Below are positions 42,985 through 50,911 of a DNA stretch of 64,000 nucleotides, piece after piece. The stretch spans positions 186,001 to 250,000 of the forward strand of contig NZ_VCRA01000002.1 in NCBI RefSeq assembly GCF_005938385.1, read 5' to 3'. The position numbers were made by a program, and so were the translations under genes. Position 1 is the stretch's first letter; each line of letters begins with the position of its first letter. Source of the stretch: Paenibacillus mesophilus (lineage in GTDB: Bacteria; Bacillota; Bacilli; Paenibacillales; NBRC-103111). The notes beneath the pieces are model-generated. The model was not told the DNA's origin. It ran no database searches and was given only the letters and a program-made list of their open reading frames with translations.

Positions 42985-45900
42985 ATGAGCAATACGGCGG
43001 ACAAGAGGAAACGGTTCGAGCTTTTGCTTGCGCAGGCGGCCGTGCCGAATAACGTCGTCGAAGCCTATTTTGCGGACGGTCACATCGAGCGGGTGGAGTG
43101 CAGCCGCAGCAATCGGGAATGGACCTTATTTATTCATAAATCGACATTGATCCCGCTCGACATCTACCGTTCGTTCTACAAAATGATTCAAGACAAGTTC
43201 GCGCACATATCCAAAATTCGCCTCGTGCTGAACTATACGGATGACGTAAGCGATCCCGACCTCGTGGACGCATACTGGGGCCTGTTTCTCGAATGGGTGC
43301 AGCGCGAAGCGACATCCGTAAACGGGTGGATGAGCAAGGCGAAGTACGAGGTGGCGCCGGGCGGTATCGTGACGCTGCGGATGCTGGACGCGATCGGATT
43401 GGAAATGGCCAGGAAAAGGAGCGTCGACGGTTGGGTCCAGCGCTTCTTTGACGAAAATTTCAACCGGAAGTACAATGTCCGGCTTGCCGTAAGCGAGAGC
43501 AGCAACGTGGAATTCGAGAAGTTTGCGCAGCGCGTCGTCGAGGAGGAACGGACGGTCATCCAGGAAATCATGACGGCCGTCGATACGGAAGCCGAGACGC
43601 CGGAAGTGCCGGAAGGCGAATTGAAGCTCGTGATGGGCTACGATATCAAGGAGCCTCCGGTCCCGCTGAAGGACGTTCTGGAAGAAGAGAAGAAAGTGAC
43701 CGTGCAAGGTCTTATTTTCGGCCTGGACAAAAAGGAATTGAAAAACGGCAATACGCTGTTCGAGTTCAAGCTGACCGATTTCTCCGATTCGCTTATGATG
43801 AAGGCGTTCGCCCGCAACAAGGAAGATTTGAAAATATTGAATTTGCTGGCCGACGGCAAATGGATTCGCGCCCGGGGCAAAGTTGAATACGACCGGTTCA
43901 TGATGGTGCCGGAGCTCGTCATGATCCCGAGCGACCTTACCGAAGTCGTCGCGCCGCCGGAGCGCAAGGACGACGCCGAGGAGAAACGCGTCGAGCTTCA
44001 TCTGCATACGACGCTCAGTACGATGGACGCCGTCACGCCCATAGACGCTTATATCAAGACTGCCGCCAAATGGGGGCATAAAGCGATCGCCATTACCGAT
44101 CACGGCAACGTGCAGGCGTACCCCGAGGCGAACAAGGCGGCCAAGAAGCATGGCATCAAAATCATTTACGGCATGGAAGCGAATGTGGTTAACGATTCGG
44201 TCCCGGTTGTAATCAACGAGACGGACGAACCGCTCGCGGAAGCGACCTACATCGTATTCGACATTGAGACGACGGGTCTATCGGTTATCAACAACAAGAT
44301 CATCGAGCTGGCTGGCGTCAAGATGCAGGACGGCAAAGTTATCGACAAGTTCGAGACATTCGTCAATCCGCATGAAAAAATCCCCTATCATATAAGCCAG
44401 CTTACGCACATTACCGACGACATGGTCGTAGGAGCTCCGGAGCTTGAGGACGTGCTGCCGAAGTTTATCGAGTTCGTCGGGGACGCCGTTCTCGTCGCGC
44501 ACAACGCCCGGTTCGATATCGGGTTCATCCAGGAGTTTTGCAAGCGGCTCGGCCTGCCGGTGCTGACCAATCCGGTGCTCGATACGCTGGAACTGGCCCG
44601 TATCCAATATCCGACGCTGAAAAACCACCGGCTGAATACGTTGTCCGACAAATTCAAGGTCGGGCTGGAAAACCATCACCGCGCGGTCGACGACTCCGCT
44701 GCGCTCGGGCAAGTGTTGTTCCATATGCTGAAAGACGCCGCGGAACGCGGGAAGACGACGCTCCGCCAGCTGAATGACGAGGTAGGGAAAGATTTATCCA
44801 ACACCCGCCCGTTCCACTGCTGCATATATGCGAAAAATTTGACCGGCAAAAAGAACTTGTACAAGCTCGTTTCGCTGTCGCATACCGAATATTTCAAGAG
44901 AGTACCGTGCATCCCGAGAAGCAAGCTGATCGAGCTGAGGGAAGGGCTGCTTATTTCGTCCGGCTGCGAGAAAGGCGAGTTTTACGAGACGGTGCTGAAC
45001 AAATCTGTGGAAGAAGCGGAGCAGGTGGCCGAATTTTACGACGTGCTGGAAGTGCAGCCGATCGGCGTCAACATGCATCTCGTCGATAAAGGACTTGTCG
45101 GCAGCCGGCTGGAGCTGGAAGAAGCGAACCGGCGCATCGTGCAAATCGCCGAGAAGCAGGGGAAATGGGTTGTCGCCACCGGCAACGTGCATTACTTGCA
45201 TCCGCGGGAGAAAATTCACCGCGACATTACGATACACGGCATCACCGGCTTCAGCCCGTTGAAGGATATGAAGAAGCCGGACGTTCATTTCCGGACGACC
45301 CGCGAGATGCTGGAGGAATTCGCGCATTTGGGCGAACAGAAAGCTTATGAAGCGGTTGTTACGAACACGAACTTGTTCGCCGATCTGATCGAGCAGTATG
45401 ATTTGTTCCCGAAGGAGCTGTTCACGCCGATTATCGAAGGGGCGGAGGAAGAAATCCGCAGCACGTGCTACCGGACCGCGAAAGAGTTTTATGGGGAGGA
45501 CGTTCCCGAGGTTGTCGTGGCGAGGCTGGAAAAAGAGCTGAAGCCGATTATCAGCTACGGCTTCTCTGCGAACTACTTGATCTCGGCGCGGCTCGTAAAA
45601 AAGTCGAACGAAGACGGGTATTTGGTAGGCTCGCGGGGTTCGGTAGGTTCGTCCGTTGTCGCCACGTTTCTGGGCATTTCGGAAGTTAATCCGCTTCCCC
45701 CGCATTATATGTGCCGGTCATGCAAGCACAGCGAATGGTTCCTCGACGGAAGCATTCCGAGCGGCTTCGACCTGCCGGAGAAGCTTTGTCCGAAATGCGG
45801 GGCCAAGATGAAAGGCGAAGGACAAGACATCCCGTTCGAAACGTTCCTCGGCTTCAAAGGCGATAAAGTTCCCGATATCGACTTGAACTTCTCGGGCGAA

Positions 45901-47298
45901 TACCAGCCGGAGGCGCACAATTTCACGAAGATCATGTTCGGGGAAAAAAGCGTGTTCCGCGCGGGGACGATCGGAACGGTCGCCGAAAAAACGGCGTTCG
46001 GCTACGTGAAAAAGTTCGAGGAGGAGCACGGGAAAAAGTGGCGCACCGCGGAAGTGCTTCGGCTTGCCCAAGGCTGTACCGGCGTGAAGCGCAGTACCGG
46101 CCAGCATCCCGGCGGCATCGTCGTCGTTCCCGATTACATCGAGGTGGAGGACGTTACGCCGGTGCAATATCCGGCGGACGATACGAAAGCGGAGTGGAAG
46201 ACGACGCATTTCGACTATCATGCATTCGAGGATAATCTGCTGAAGCTCGACATACTGGGACACGACGATCCGACGATGATGCGGATGCTTCAGGACTTGA
46301 CGGGGATCGATCCGACGACTCTTCCGATGAACGATCCGAAAGTGATGAGCTTGTTCAGCTCGACGGACGCACTCGGCGTTACGCCGGAGCAGATCCGCTC
46401 CCCGGTGGCGACTTACGGCGTTCCGGAGATGGGTACGAAGTTCGTCCGGCAAATGCTTCAGGAGACGCAGCCGTCGTCGTTCGCTGACTTGCTGCAAATA
46501 TCCGGGCTTTCCCACGGAACCGGCGTTTGGCTCGGGAACGCCCAAGAGCTGATCAAGAACAATACATGCAATATCAAAACCGTTATCGGCTGCCGCGACG
46601 ACATTATGCTGTATTTGATCTACAAGGCCGGGATGGACGCGGGTCTAGCGTTCAAAATAACGGAAAGCGTACGTAAAGGTAGAGGACTCACCGACGAATG
46701 GATCGAAGAAATGAAAAACTGCAAGGTGCCGAAATGGTACATCGACTCGTGTCTGAAAATCGAGTATATGTTCCCGAAGGCGCATGCGGCCGCTTACGTC
46801 ATCTCCGCGGTTCGCACCGCTTATTTCAAGCTGTATCATCCGATTGCGTTCTATGCGACCTACTTTTCGGTGCGCGCCTCGGAAGATTTCGATATCGAAT
46901 TGTGCTGCCAAGGCTACGAAGCGATTAAAGCGAAGCTGATCGAAATCGAAGCCAAAGGGTTTCAGGCCGCGCCGAAAGAAAAGGCGATGGTGTCCGTTCT
47001 CGAAATGGCGCTAGAGATGACGGCGCGCGGCTTCTCGTTCAAAAGCATCGATCTGTACCGATCCGACGCGACCCGGTTCAAAATCGAAGAAAATTCGCTG
47101 ATCCCGCCGTTTTCCGCCATTCAAGGCGTCGGCGAGAACGCGGCGCGCAATATCGCGGCCGCTTGCGAGGAAGGCTCGTTTCTCTCGATTGAAGATTTCC
47201 AATCGAAGGCGAAAGCGACGAAGACGATCGTTGAAATTTTGGGCGGCATGGGCTGCTTCCGCGGCCTTCCCGAGTCGAACCAGCTCTCATTGTTTTGA
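42985..47298 (+). CDS. polC: DNA polymerase III alpha subunit, PolC type
   Basis: Replicative polymerase of low-G+C Gram-positives. 1437 residues, normal size. Domains in order: N-terminal domain, OB fold (about 240-330), PHP (VELHLHTTLSTMDAVTPIDA) interrupted by the proofreading exonuclease (IVFDIETTGLSVINNKIIEL near 415), then palm and fingers with the catalytic Asp pair in PDIDLNF (Asp964, Asp966) and a zinc-binding set CRSCKH..CPKCG. ATG 42985 after TGGGGGGAA. Confidence 0.98.
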   Translation: MSNTADKRKRFELLLAQAAVPNNVVEAYFADGHIERVECSRSNREWTLFIHKSTLIPLDIYRSFYKMIQDKFAHISKIRLVLNYTDDVSDPDLVDAYWGLFLEWVQREATSVNGWMSKAKYEVAPGGIVTLRMLDAIGLEMARKRSVDGWVQRFFDENFNRKYNVRLAVSESSNVEFEKFAQRVVEEERTVIQEIMTAVDTEAETPEVPEGELKLVMGYDIKEPPVPLKDVLEEEKKVTVQGLIFGLDKKELKNGNTLFEFKLTDFSDSLMMKAFARNKEDLKILNLLADGKWIRARGKVEYDRFMMVPELVMIPSDLTEVVAPPERKDDAEEKRVELHLHTTLSTMDAVTPIDAYIKTAAKWGHKAIAITDHGNVQAYPEANKAAKKHGIKIIYGMEANVVNDSVPVVINETDEPLAEATYIVFDIETTGLSVINNKIIELAGVKMQDGKVIDKFETFVNPHEKIPYHISQLTHITDDMVVGAPELEDVLPKFIEFVGDAVLVAHNARFDIGFIQEFCKRLGLPVLTNPVLDTLELARIQYPTLKNHRLNTLSDKFKVGLENHHRAVDDSAALGQVLFHMLKDAAERGKTTLRQLNDEVGKDLSNTRPFHCCIYAKNLTGKKNLYKLVSLSHTEYFKRVPCIPRSKLIELREGLLISSGCEKGEFYETVLNKSVEEAEQVAEFYDVLEVQPIGVNMHLVDKGLVGSRLELEEANRRIVQIAEKQGKWVVATGNVHYLHPREKIHRDITIHGITGFSPLKDMKKPDVHFRTTREMLEEFAHLGEQKAYEAVVTNTNLFADLIEQYDLFPKELFTPIIEGAEEEIRSTCYRTAKEFYGEDVPEVVVARLEKELKPIISYGFSANYLISARLVKKSNEDGYLVGSRGSVGSSVVATFLGISEVNPLPPHYMCRSCKHSEWFLDGSIPSGFDLPEKLCPKCGAKMKGEGQDIPFETFLGFKGDKVPDIDLNFSGEYQPEAHNFTKIMFGEKSVFRAGTIGTVAEKTAFGYVKKFEEEHGKKWRTAEVLRLAQGCTGVKRSTGQHPGGIVVVPDYIEVEDVTPVQYPADDTKAEWKTTHFDYHAFEDNLLKLDILGHDDPTMMRMLQDLTGIDPTTLPMNDPKVMSLFSSTDALGVTPEQIRSPVATYGVPEMGTKFVRQMLQETQPSSFADLLQISGLSHGTGVWLGNAQELIKNNTCNIKTVIGCRDDIMLYLIYKAGMDAGLAFKITESVRKGRGLTDEWIEEMKNCKVPKWYIDSCLKIEYMFPKAHAAAYVISAVRTAYFKLYHPIAFYATYFSVRASEDFDIELCCQGYEAIKAKLIEIEAKGFQAAPKEKAMVSVLEMALEMTARGFSFKSIDLYRSDATRFKIEENSLIPPFSAIQGVGENAARNIAAACEEGSFLSIEDFQSKAKATKTIVEILGGMGCFRGLPESNQLSLF

Positions 47299-47318
47299 TA
47301 AATCCGGCACAACGTACG

Positions 47319-47345
47319 CAGCCTCCTCGGGAGGCTGTTTTTTTC
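47319..47345 (+). terminator. Rho-independent terminator of polC
   Basis: CAGCCTCC, loop TCG, GGAGGCTG, then TTTTTTT (47338-47344). Textbook form, 20 nt after the polC stop. Confidence 0.92.
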
Positions 47346-47424
47346 TGATCGCACTGCCGAAGAATTGGACCGCCCTCCCAAGGGAAAACTGACGGAACAA
47401 TCCGATTTGTCGAGAGGGACGTTC

Positions 47425-47919
47425 ATGTTATTGTCTTCCGAAAGATTCATTTTGATTACGTTATGGATGCTCGGGATTACGGGCTGCCTCATGATACCGG
47501 AGCGCAAACGCAGAGAAGCCTGGATCGCTTTTCTGGCATGCCAAGCGATTACATGGATCGGTTCGCTCGTGCAGGTCCGCTTGGGCTGGATTGCGTTTCC
47601 GGTTCGCGAATTTCCGAAGGCGACGGATTTATGCTTGACGACGGAATTTTTCTTTTATCCGCTGGCTTGTGCAATCTATTACATATTCGAACCCAAACAT
47701 TCGGCAACATTTCGCATATGCTACTCGCTCCTATGGGTTTTCGGCTTGACCTTGTTTGATTGGAATTTATCCGTCCATACCGAAGTGCTGGACTATAAAC
47801 GGTACACGTGGTACTGGAGCGGGCTCGATTTTGCGATCACTTTCGTTGCGGCAAACATCTACACCCGTTGGTTTTTCAAGTCACAGGCACTGCGCTCGGA
47901 AAGGAGAAATCTGCCATGA
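47425..47919 (+). CDS. CBO0543-family membrane protein (first of tandem pair)
   Basis: 164 residues with about five transmembrane helices (FILITLWMLGITGCLMIP; AWIAFLACQAITWIGSLVQV; FFFYPLACAIYYIF; ICYSLLWVFGLTLFDW). The motif YKRYTWYWSGLDFAITF is typical of CBO0543 proteins, whose function is unknown. ATG 47425 behind GAGAGGGA. It overlaps the next gene by 4 nt. These genes lie between polC and rimP, where B. subtilis has none. Confidence 0.75.
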   Translation: MLLSSERFILITLWMLGITGCLMIPERKRREAWIAFLACQAITWIGSLVQVRLGWIAFPVREFPKATDLCLTTEFFFYPLACAIYYIFEPKHSATFRICYSLLWVFGLTLFDWNLSVHTEVLDYKRYTWYWSGLDFAITFVAANIYTRWFFKSQALRSERRNLP

Positions 47920-48422
47920 CGCTGGAATGGGTCATCCTGGGGGCCGTATGGGTTCTGTCTTTGGCCATTCTCGTTTTCCTGGTGCCGAAGGACCGGGTCC
48001 GCATTGCGCATACCGCTTTTCTGTTCAAGCAGATGATCACCTGGTTTTTCGGATTGATCGTCGTCGAGCTCGGCATGTTGGAGTACCCGGTCCGGGAGCT
48101 GGCGTCCGTGAACCGGACAAGCCTTACGTACGAATTTTTGGCTTACCCTACCATATGCGCCGTATTTAACGCTCGTTATCCGACCGGACGCGGACTTTTG
48201 TTCCAGTTATGCTACTTCGGCATTTACTGCACGGCGATGACGGTCACAGAAGTGCTGATCGAGAAAAATACGCGGCTGATCGCCTACTTGCACTGGAGCT
48301 GGTATTGGACTTGGTGCACGCTTTTTTTGACGTTTTTGGGCTCCCGTCTATTTTGTGTATGGTTTCTCAAAAAACGGCGGGAACCCGCGAAATTGCAAGA
48401 AAACTGCGGTGAAAACGGTTGA
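47916..48422 (+). CDS. CBO0543-family membrane protein (second of tandem pair)
   Basis: 168 residues, paralogous in layout to the preceding protein: LEWVILGAVWVLSLAILVFL, FKQMITWFFGLIVVELGMLE, FLAYPTICAVF, and AYLHWSWYWTWCTLFLTF. Shared motifs are the xQMITW / CQAITW segment, the PVRE segment (EYPVRELAS versus AFPVREFPK) and the W-Y-W motif. ATG 47916 overlaps the first gene (ATGA) with GGAAAGGAG upstream. Its stop codon overlaps the -35 of the rimP promoter. Confidence 0.75.
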   Translation: MTLEWVILGAVWVLSLAILVFLVPKDRVRIAHTAFLFKQMITWFFGLIVVELGMLEYPVRELASVNRTSLTYEFLAYPTICAVFNARYPTGRGLLFQLCYFGIYCTAMTVTEVLIEKNTRLIAYLHWSWYWTWCTLFLTFLGSRLFCVWFLKKRREPAKLQENCGENG

Positions 48423-48447
48423 AAGGAAACAACTGTTATGGTATAAT
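48419..48447 (+). promoter_or_regulatory. Strong SigA promoter of the rimP-nusA-infB operon
   Basis: TTGAAA (48419-48424), 17-nt spacer, TATAAT (48442-48447), with extended -10 TGG. The -35 overlaps the stop codon of the upstream gene. The leader is about 115 nt. Confidence 0.88.
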
Positions 48448-48490
48448 CATTTTTGGCAATAATGAGGATGGATAGAACGTCGCGACAGGA

Positions 48491-48518
48491 GAGTGGGGAA
48501 ACCCACTCTTTACGTTTT
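48491..48518 (+). promoter_or_regulatory. Leader hairpin of rimP operon
   Basis: GAGTGGG-GAAA-CCCACTC (48491-48508) followed by TTTACGTTTT. A terminator-like stem with a broken T-tract, placed in the 5' leader: a possible attenuation or NusA-feedback site. Inference from position and fold only. Confidence 0.55.
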
Positions 48519-48567
48519 ATCTCACATATCGGAGGCTACCCGGCAATCGTAGCAGAGGAGGTCGACC

Positions 48568-49026
48568 ATGGCGCAGCAAATCAAAACGGCCGTGGAGGAA
48601 ATGCTTGCTTCCTTTTTGGAGCGGGAAGGGTTCGAGCTGGTGGACATCGAGTACGTGAAGGAGGGCAGCAACTGGTTCCTTCGCGTCTTTGTAGATAAAG
48701 AGGGCGGTATCGATATCGACGATTGCGGACGAATCAGCGAGTATTTAAGCGAACGGCTGGACGAGAAAGATCCAATCCCGACCGCTTACTTCCTCGAAGT
48801 GTCTTCTCCCGGCGCCGAGCGCCCGCTTAAGAAGCCGCAGGACTACGTCCGCGCAGTAGGCAAGAATGTGTTCGTAACGACATACGAGCCGATAGACGGC
48901 GCGAAAGAATTCGAAGGACGGCTGCTAGATTATACCGAAGAGGCTATCGTCGTTCAGACCGCCAAAAAAACAACGGAAATTCCGGCAGGCAAAATCGCCA
49001 GCGCGAGACTTGCCATTTTATTCTAG
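48568..49026 (+). CDS. rimP: Ribosome maturation factor RimP
   Basis: 30S assembly factor, 152 residues. Recognised from FLEREGFELVDIEYVKEGSN, FVDKEGGIDIDDCGRISEYL and YFLEVSSPGAERPLKKPQDY, with a C-terminal SH3-like domain. ATG 48568 follows AGAGGAGG. It heads the rimP-nusA-infB cluster; the stop abuts a dispersed palindrome. Confidence 0.97.
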   Translation: MAQQIKTAVEEMLASFLEREGFELVDIEYVKEGSNWFLRVFVDKEGGIDIDDCGRISEYLSERLDEKDPIPTAYFLEVSSPGAERPLKKPQDYVRAVGKNVFVTTYEPIDGAKEFEGRLLDYTEEAIVVQTAKKTTEIPAGKIASARLAILF

Positions 49027-49080
49027 GAACTATAACGGAATAACGTTTCTACTCTCCGACGGTAATTCCGTTAAAGTTCC
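49026..49080. repeat. Dispersed palindrome family, copy 6
   Basis: Arms GGAACTATAACGGAAT and ATTCCGTTAAAGTTCC with a short interior. The first G is the last base of the rimP stop codon. It lies between rimP and nusA inside an operon, and has no T-run. Confidence 0.88.
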
Positions 49081-49119
49081 CTAGCCGTTTCTAGCCTTGA
49101 AAGGGGGAATTCCCAAACC

Positions 49120-50217
49120 ATGAACATGGAATTTATCGAAGCGTTGTCGGATATCGAGCGGGAAAAAGGGATAGCGAAGGATGTTTTGATCGATGCGATC
49201 GAAGCGGCCCTCATATCGAGCTATAAACGCAATTTCAACACGGCGCAAAATGTAAGAGTAGACATCAACCGTCATACCGGACTTATTAAAGTGTATGCCC
49301 GTAAGACGGTTGTGGACGACGTGCTCGACCCCAGATTGGAAATTTCGCAGCATGCGGCGAGAGAGATCAATCCGAACTTCCAGTTGGACGACATCGTGGA
49401 AATCGAAGTGACCCCGCGCGACTTCGGACGGATCGCCGCCCAAACGGCAAAGCAGGTCGTCACCCAGCGAATCCGCGAGGCGGAGCGCGGACTGATTTAT
49501 AACGCGTTTATCGACCGCGAGGAAGATATCGTGACCGGCACCGTGCAGCGTCAAGATTTGCGCAACATTTACTTGGATCTGGGCAAGGTCGAGGCGGTGC
49601 TTCCGCTCAGCGAGCTGATGCAGGGCGAGAAGTTCAAGCATCAGGACCGGATCAAGGCGTACATTACGAAGGTGGAGAATACGACGAAGGGCCCTCAGAT
49701 CATTCTCTCCCGTACGCATCCCGGGCTGCTGAAACGTCTGTTCGAGCTGGAAGTTCCGGAAATATACGACGGTGTCGTCGAAATCCGCTCCGTCGCGAGG
49801 GAGGCCGGCTTCCGTTCGAAAATCGCCGTCCATTCGCGCAACGACGAGGTCGATCCGGTAGGGTCGTGCGTCGGGCCGAAGGGCACCCGCGTGCAAACGA
49901 TCGTAAACGAGCTGCGTGGCGAAAAAATCGATATCGTGCGCTGGTCGGAAAGCGTCGAGGAGTATGTGGCGAATGCGCTCAGTCCTTCCAAGGTGCTGGA
50001 AGTGAACGTGTTCGAGGCGGAGAAGATGGCCCGTGTCATCGTCCCGGACTACCAGCTGTCGCTCGCGATCGGTATCAAAGGACAGAACGCCCGTCTAGCC
50101 GCCAAGCTGACCGGCTGGAAAATCGATATCAAGAGCGAATCCCAAGCCGAGCAGGAGCTGGGCAGACCGCGTTCGTCCGGCGAGGAGATGCCGCAAGATT
50201 CGGTCAGCATCGACTAG
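49120..50217 (+). CDS. nusA: Transcription termination/antitermination factor NusA
   Basis: RNA polymerase-binding factor for pausing, termination and antitermination. 365 residues: N-terminal polymerase-binding domain ([20 protein letters not shown]), S1 domain ([20 protein letters not shown]), and two KH domains ([40 protein letters not shown]). No C-terminal acidic repeats, as usual in Bacillota. ATG 49120 after AAAGGGGG at 49100-49107; ATG 49126 is a close alternative. Confidence 0.97.
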   Translation: MNMEFIEALSDIEREKGIAKDVLIDAIEAALISSYKRNFNTAQNVRVDINRHTGLIKVYARKTVVDDVLDPRLEISQHAAREINPNFQLDDIVEIEVTPRDFGRIAAQTAKQVVTQRIREAERGLIYNAFIDREEDIVTGTVQRQDLRNIYLDLGKVEAVLPLSELMQGEKFKHQDRIKAYITKVENTTKGPQIILSRTHPGLLKRLFELEVPEIYDGVVEIRSVAREAGFRSKIAVHSRNDEVDPVGSCVGPKGTRVQTIVNELRGEKIDIVRWSESVEEYVANALSPSKVLEVNVFEAEKMARVIVPDYQLSLAIGIKGQNARLAAKLTGWKIDIKSESQAEQELGRPRSSGEEMPQDSVSID

Positions 50218-50277
50218 AATCCGTATTAAAGCAGTTATTGTTGCCGAGCCGACTACATTTTTCAGGTGGGGATCGCC

Positions 50278-50595
50278 GTGAAAGTAAGAAAAGTACCGCA
50301 GCGCAAATGTATCGTCTGCCAGAAGACGTTATCGAAGCGGGAGATGCTGCGCGTCGTCCGCACGCCGGAAGGCGAAGTCGAGCTCGATCCGACAGGCAAG
50401 AAAAACGGGCGCGGCGCTTATATATGCGGGGACGCGGAAGCGTTCAAAAAAGCAAGAAAAACGAAAGCGTTCGAGCGCGCTCTCAAGGTAAGCCTGACGC
50501 CGGAGCAGCACGATTCGCTCGAACAGTCTTTCTTGGCCGTACAAGACAAATTCAAATCGGTAAGCTGCGGAAAACCCGATGAGCAAGCCGAATAA
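50278..50595 (+). CDS. rnpM: YlxR family RNA-binding protein (RNase P modulator RnpM)
   Basis: 105 residues of the YlxR family, shown in B. subtilis to bind and modulate RNase P RNA. RKVPQRKCIVCQKTLSKREM carries the conserved GRGAY pair partner, and KNGRGAYICGDAEAFKKA is the second signature. GTG 50278 is preferred to GTG 50266 because AGGTGGGG (50264-50271) is 6 nt upstream. Overlaps ylxQ by 17 nt. Confidence 0.92.
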   Translation: MKVRKVPQRKCIVCQKTLSKREMLRVVRTPEGEVELDPTGKKNGRGAYICGDAEAFKKARKTKAFERALKVSLTPEQHDSLEQSFLAVQDKFKSVSCGKPDEQAE

Positions 50596-50911
50596 AGCAT
50601 TATCGTATATGGGACTCGCCATGCGGGCGGGGAAACTGGCATTCGGGGAGGAAGGCGTCCTTAAAGCGATCCGGTCGGGACAGGCTCGCCTAGTCGTGAT
50701 GGCGGAGGACGCTTCCGACAATACCCGGAAGAAGTACCGGGACAAATGCCAGCACTACAATGTCGAACTGTCGGAGAGTTTCAGCCGGTACGAACTCGGA
50801 GCCGCGATCGGAAAGGAAGCGCGGGTGCTTGTGGCCGTACTGGATTCAGGATTGGCACAGCTGATCAAGCCGTGTCTCGTAAAACCCCCGGAGGTGGAAC
50901 CTATTGAGTAA
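50579..50911 (+). CDS. ylxQ: YlxQ, L7Ae-family RNA-binding protein
   Basis: 110 residues of the ribosomal L7Ae/L30e fold; its relatives bind kink-turn [41 protein letters not shown] and [18 protein letters not shown] are typical. ATG 50579 inside rnpM suggests coupling; its end overlaps infB by 8 nt. Confidence 0.92.
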   Translation: MSKPNKALSYMGLAMRAGKLAFGEEGVLKAIRSGQARLVVMAEDASDNTRKKYRDKCQHYNVELSESFSRYELGAAIGKEARVLVAVLDSGLAQLIKPCLVKPPEVEPIE

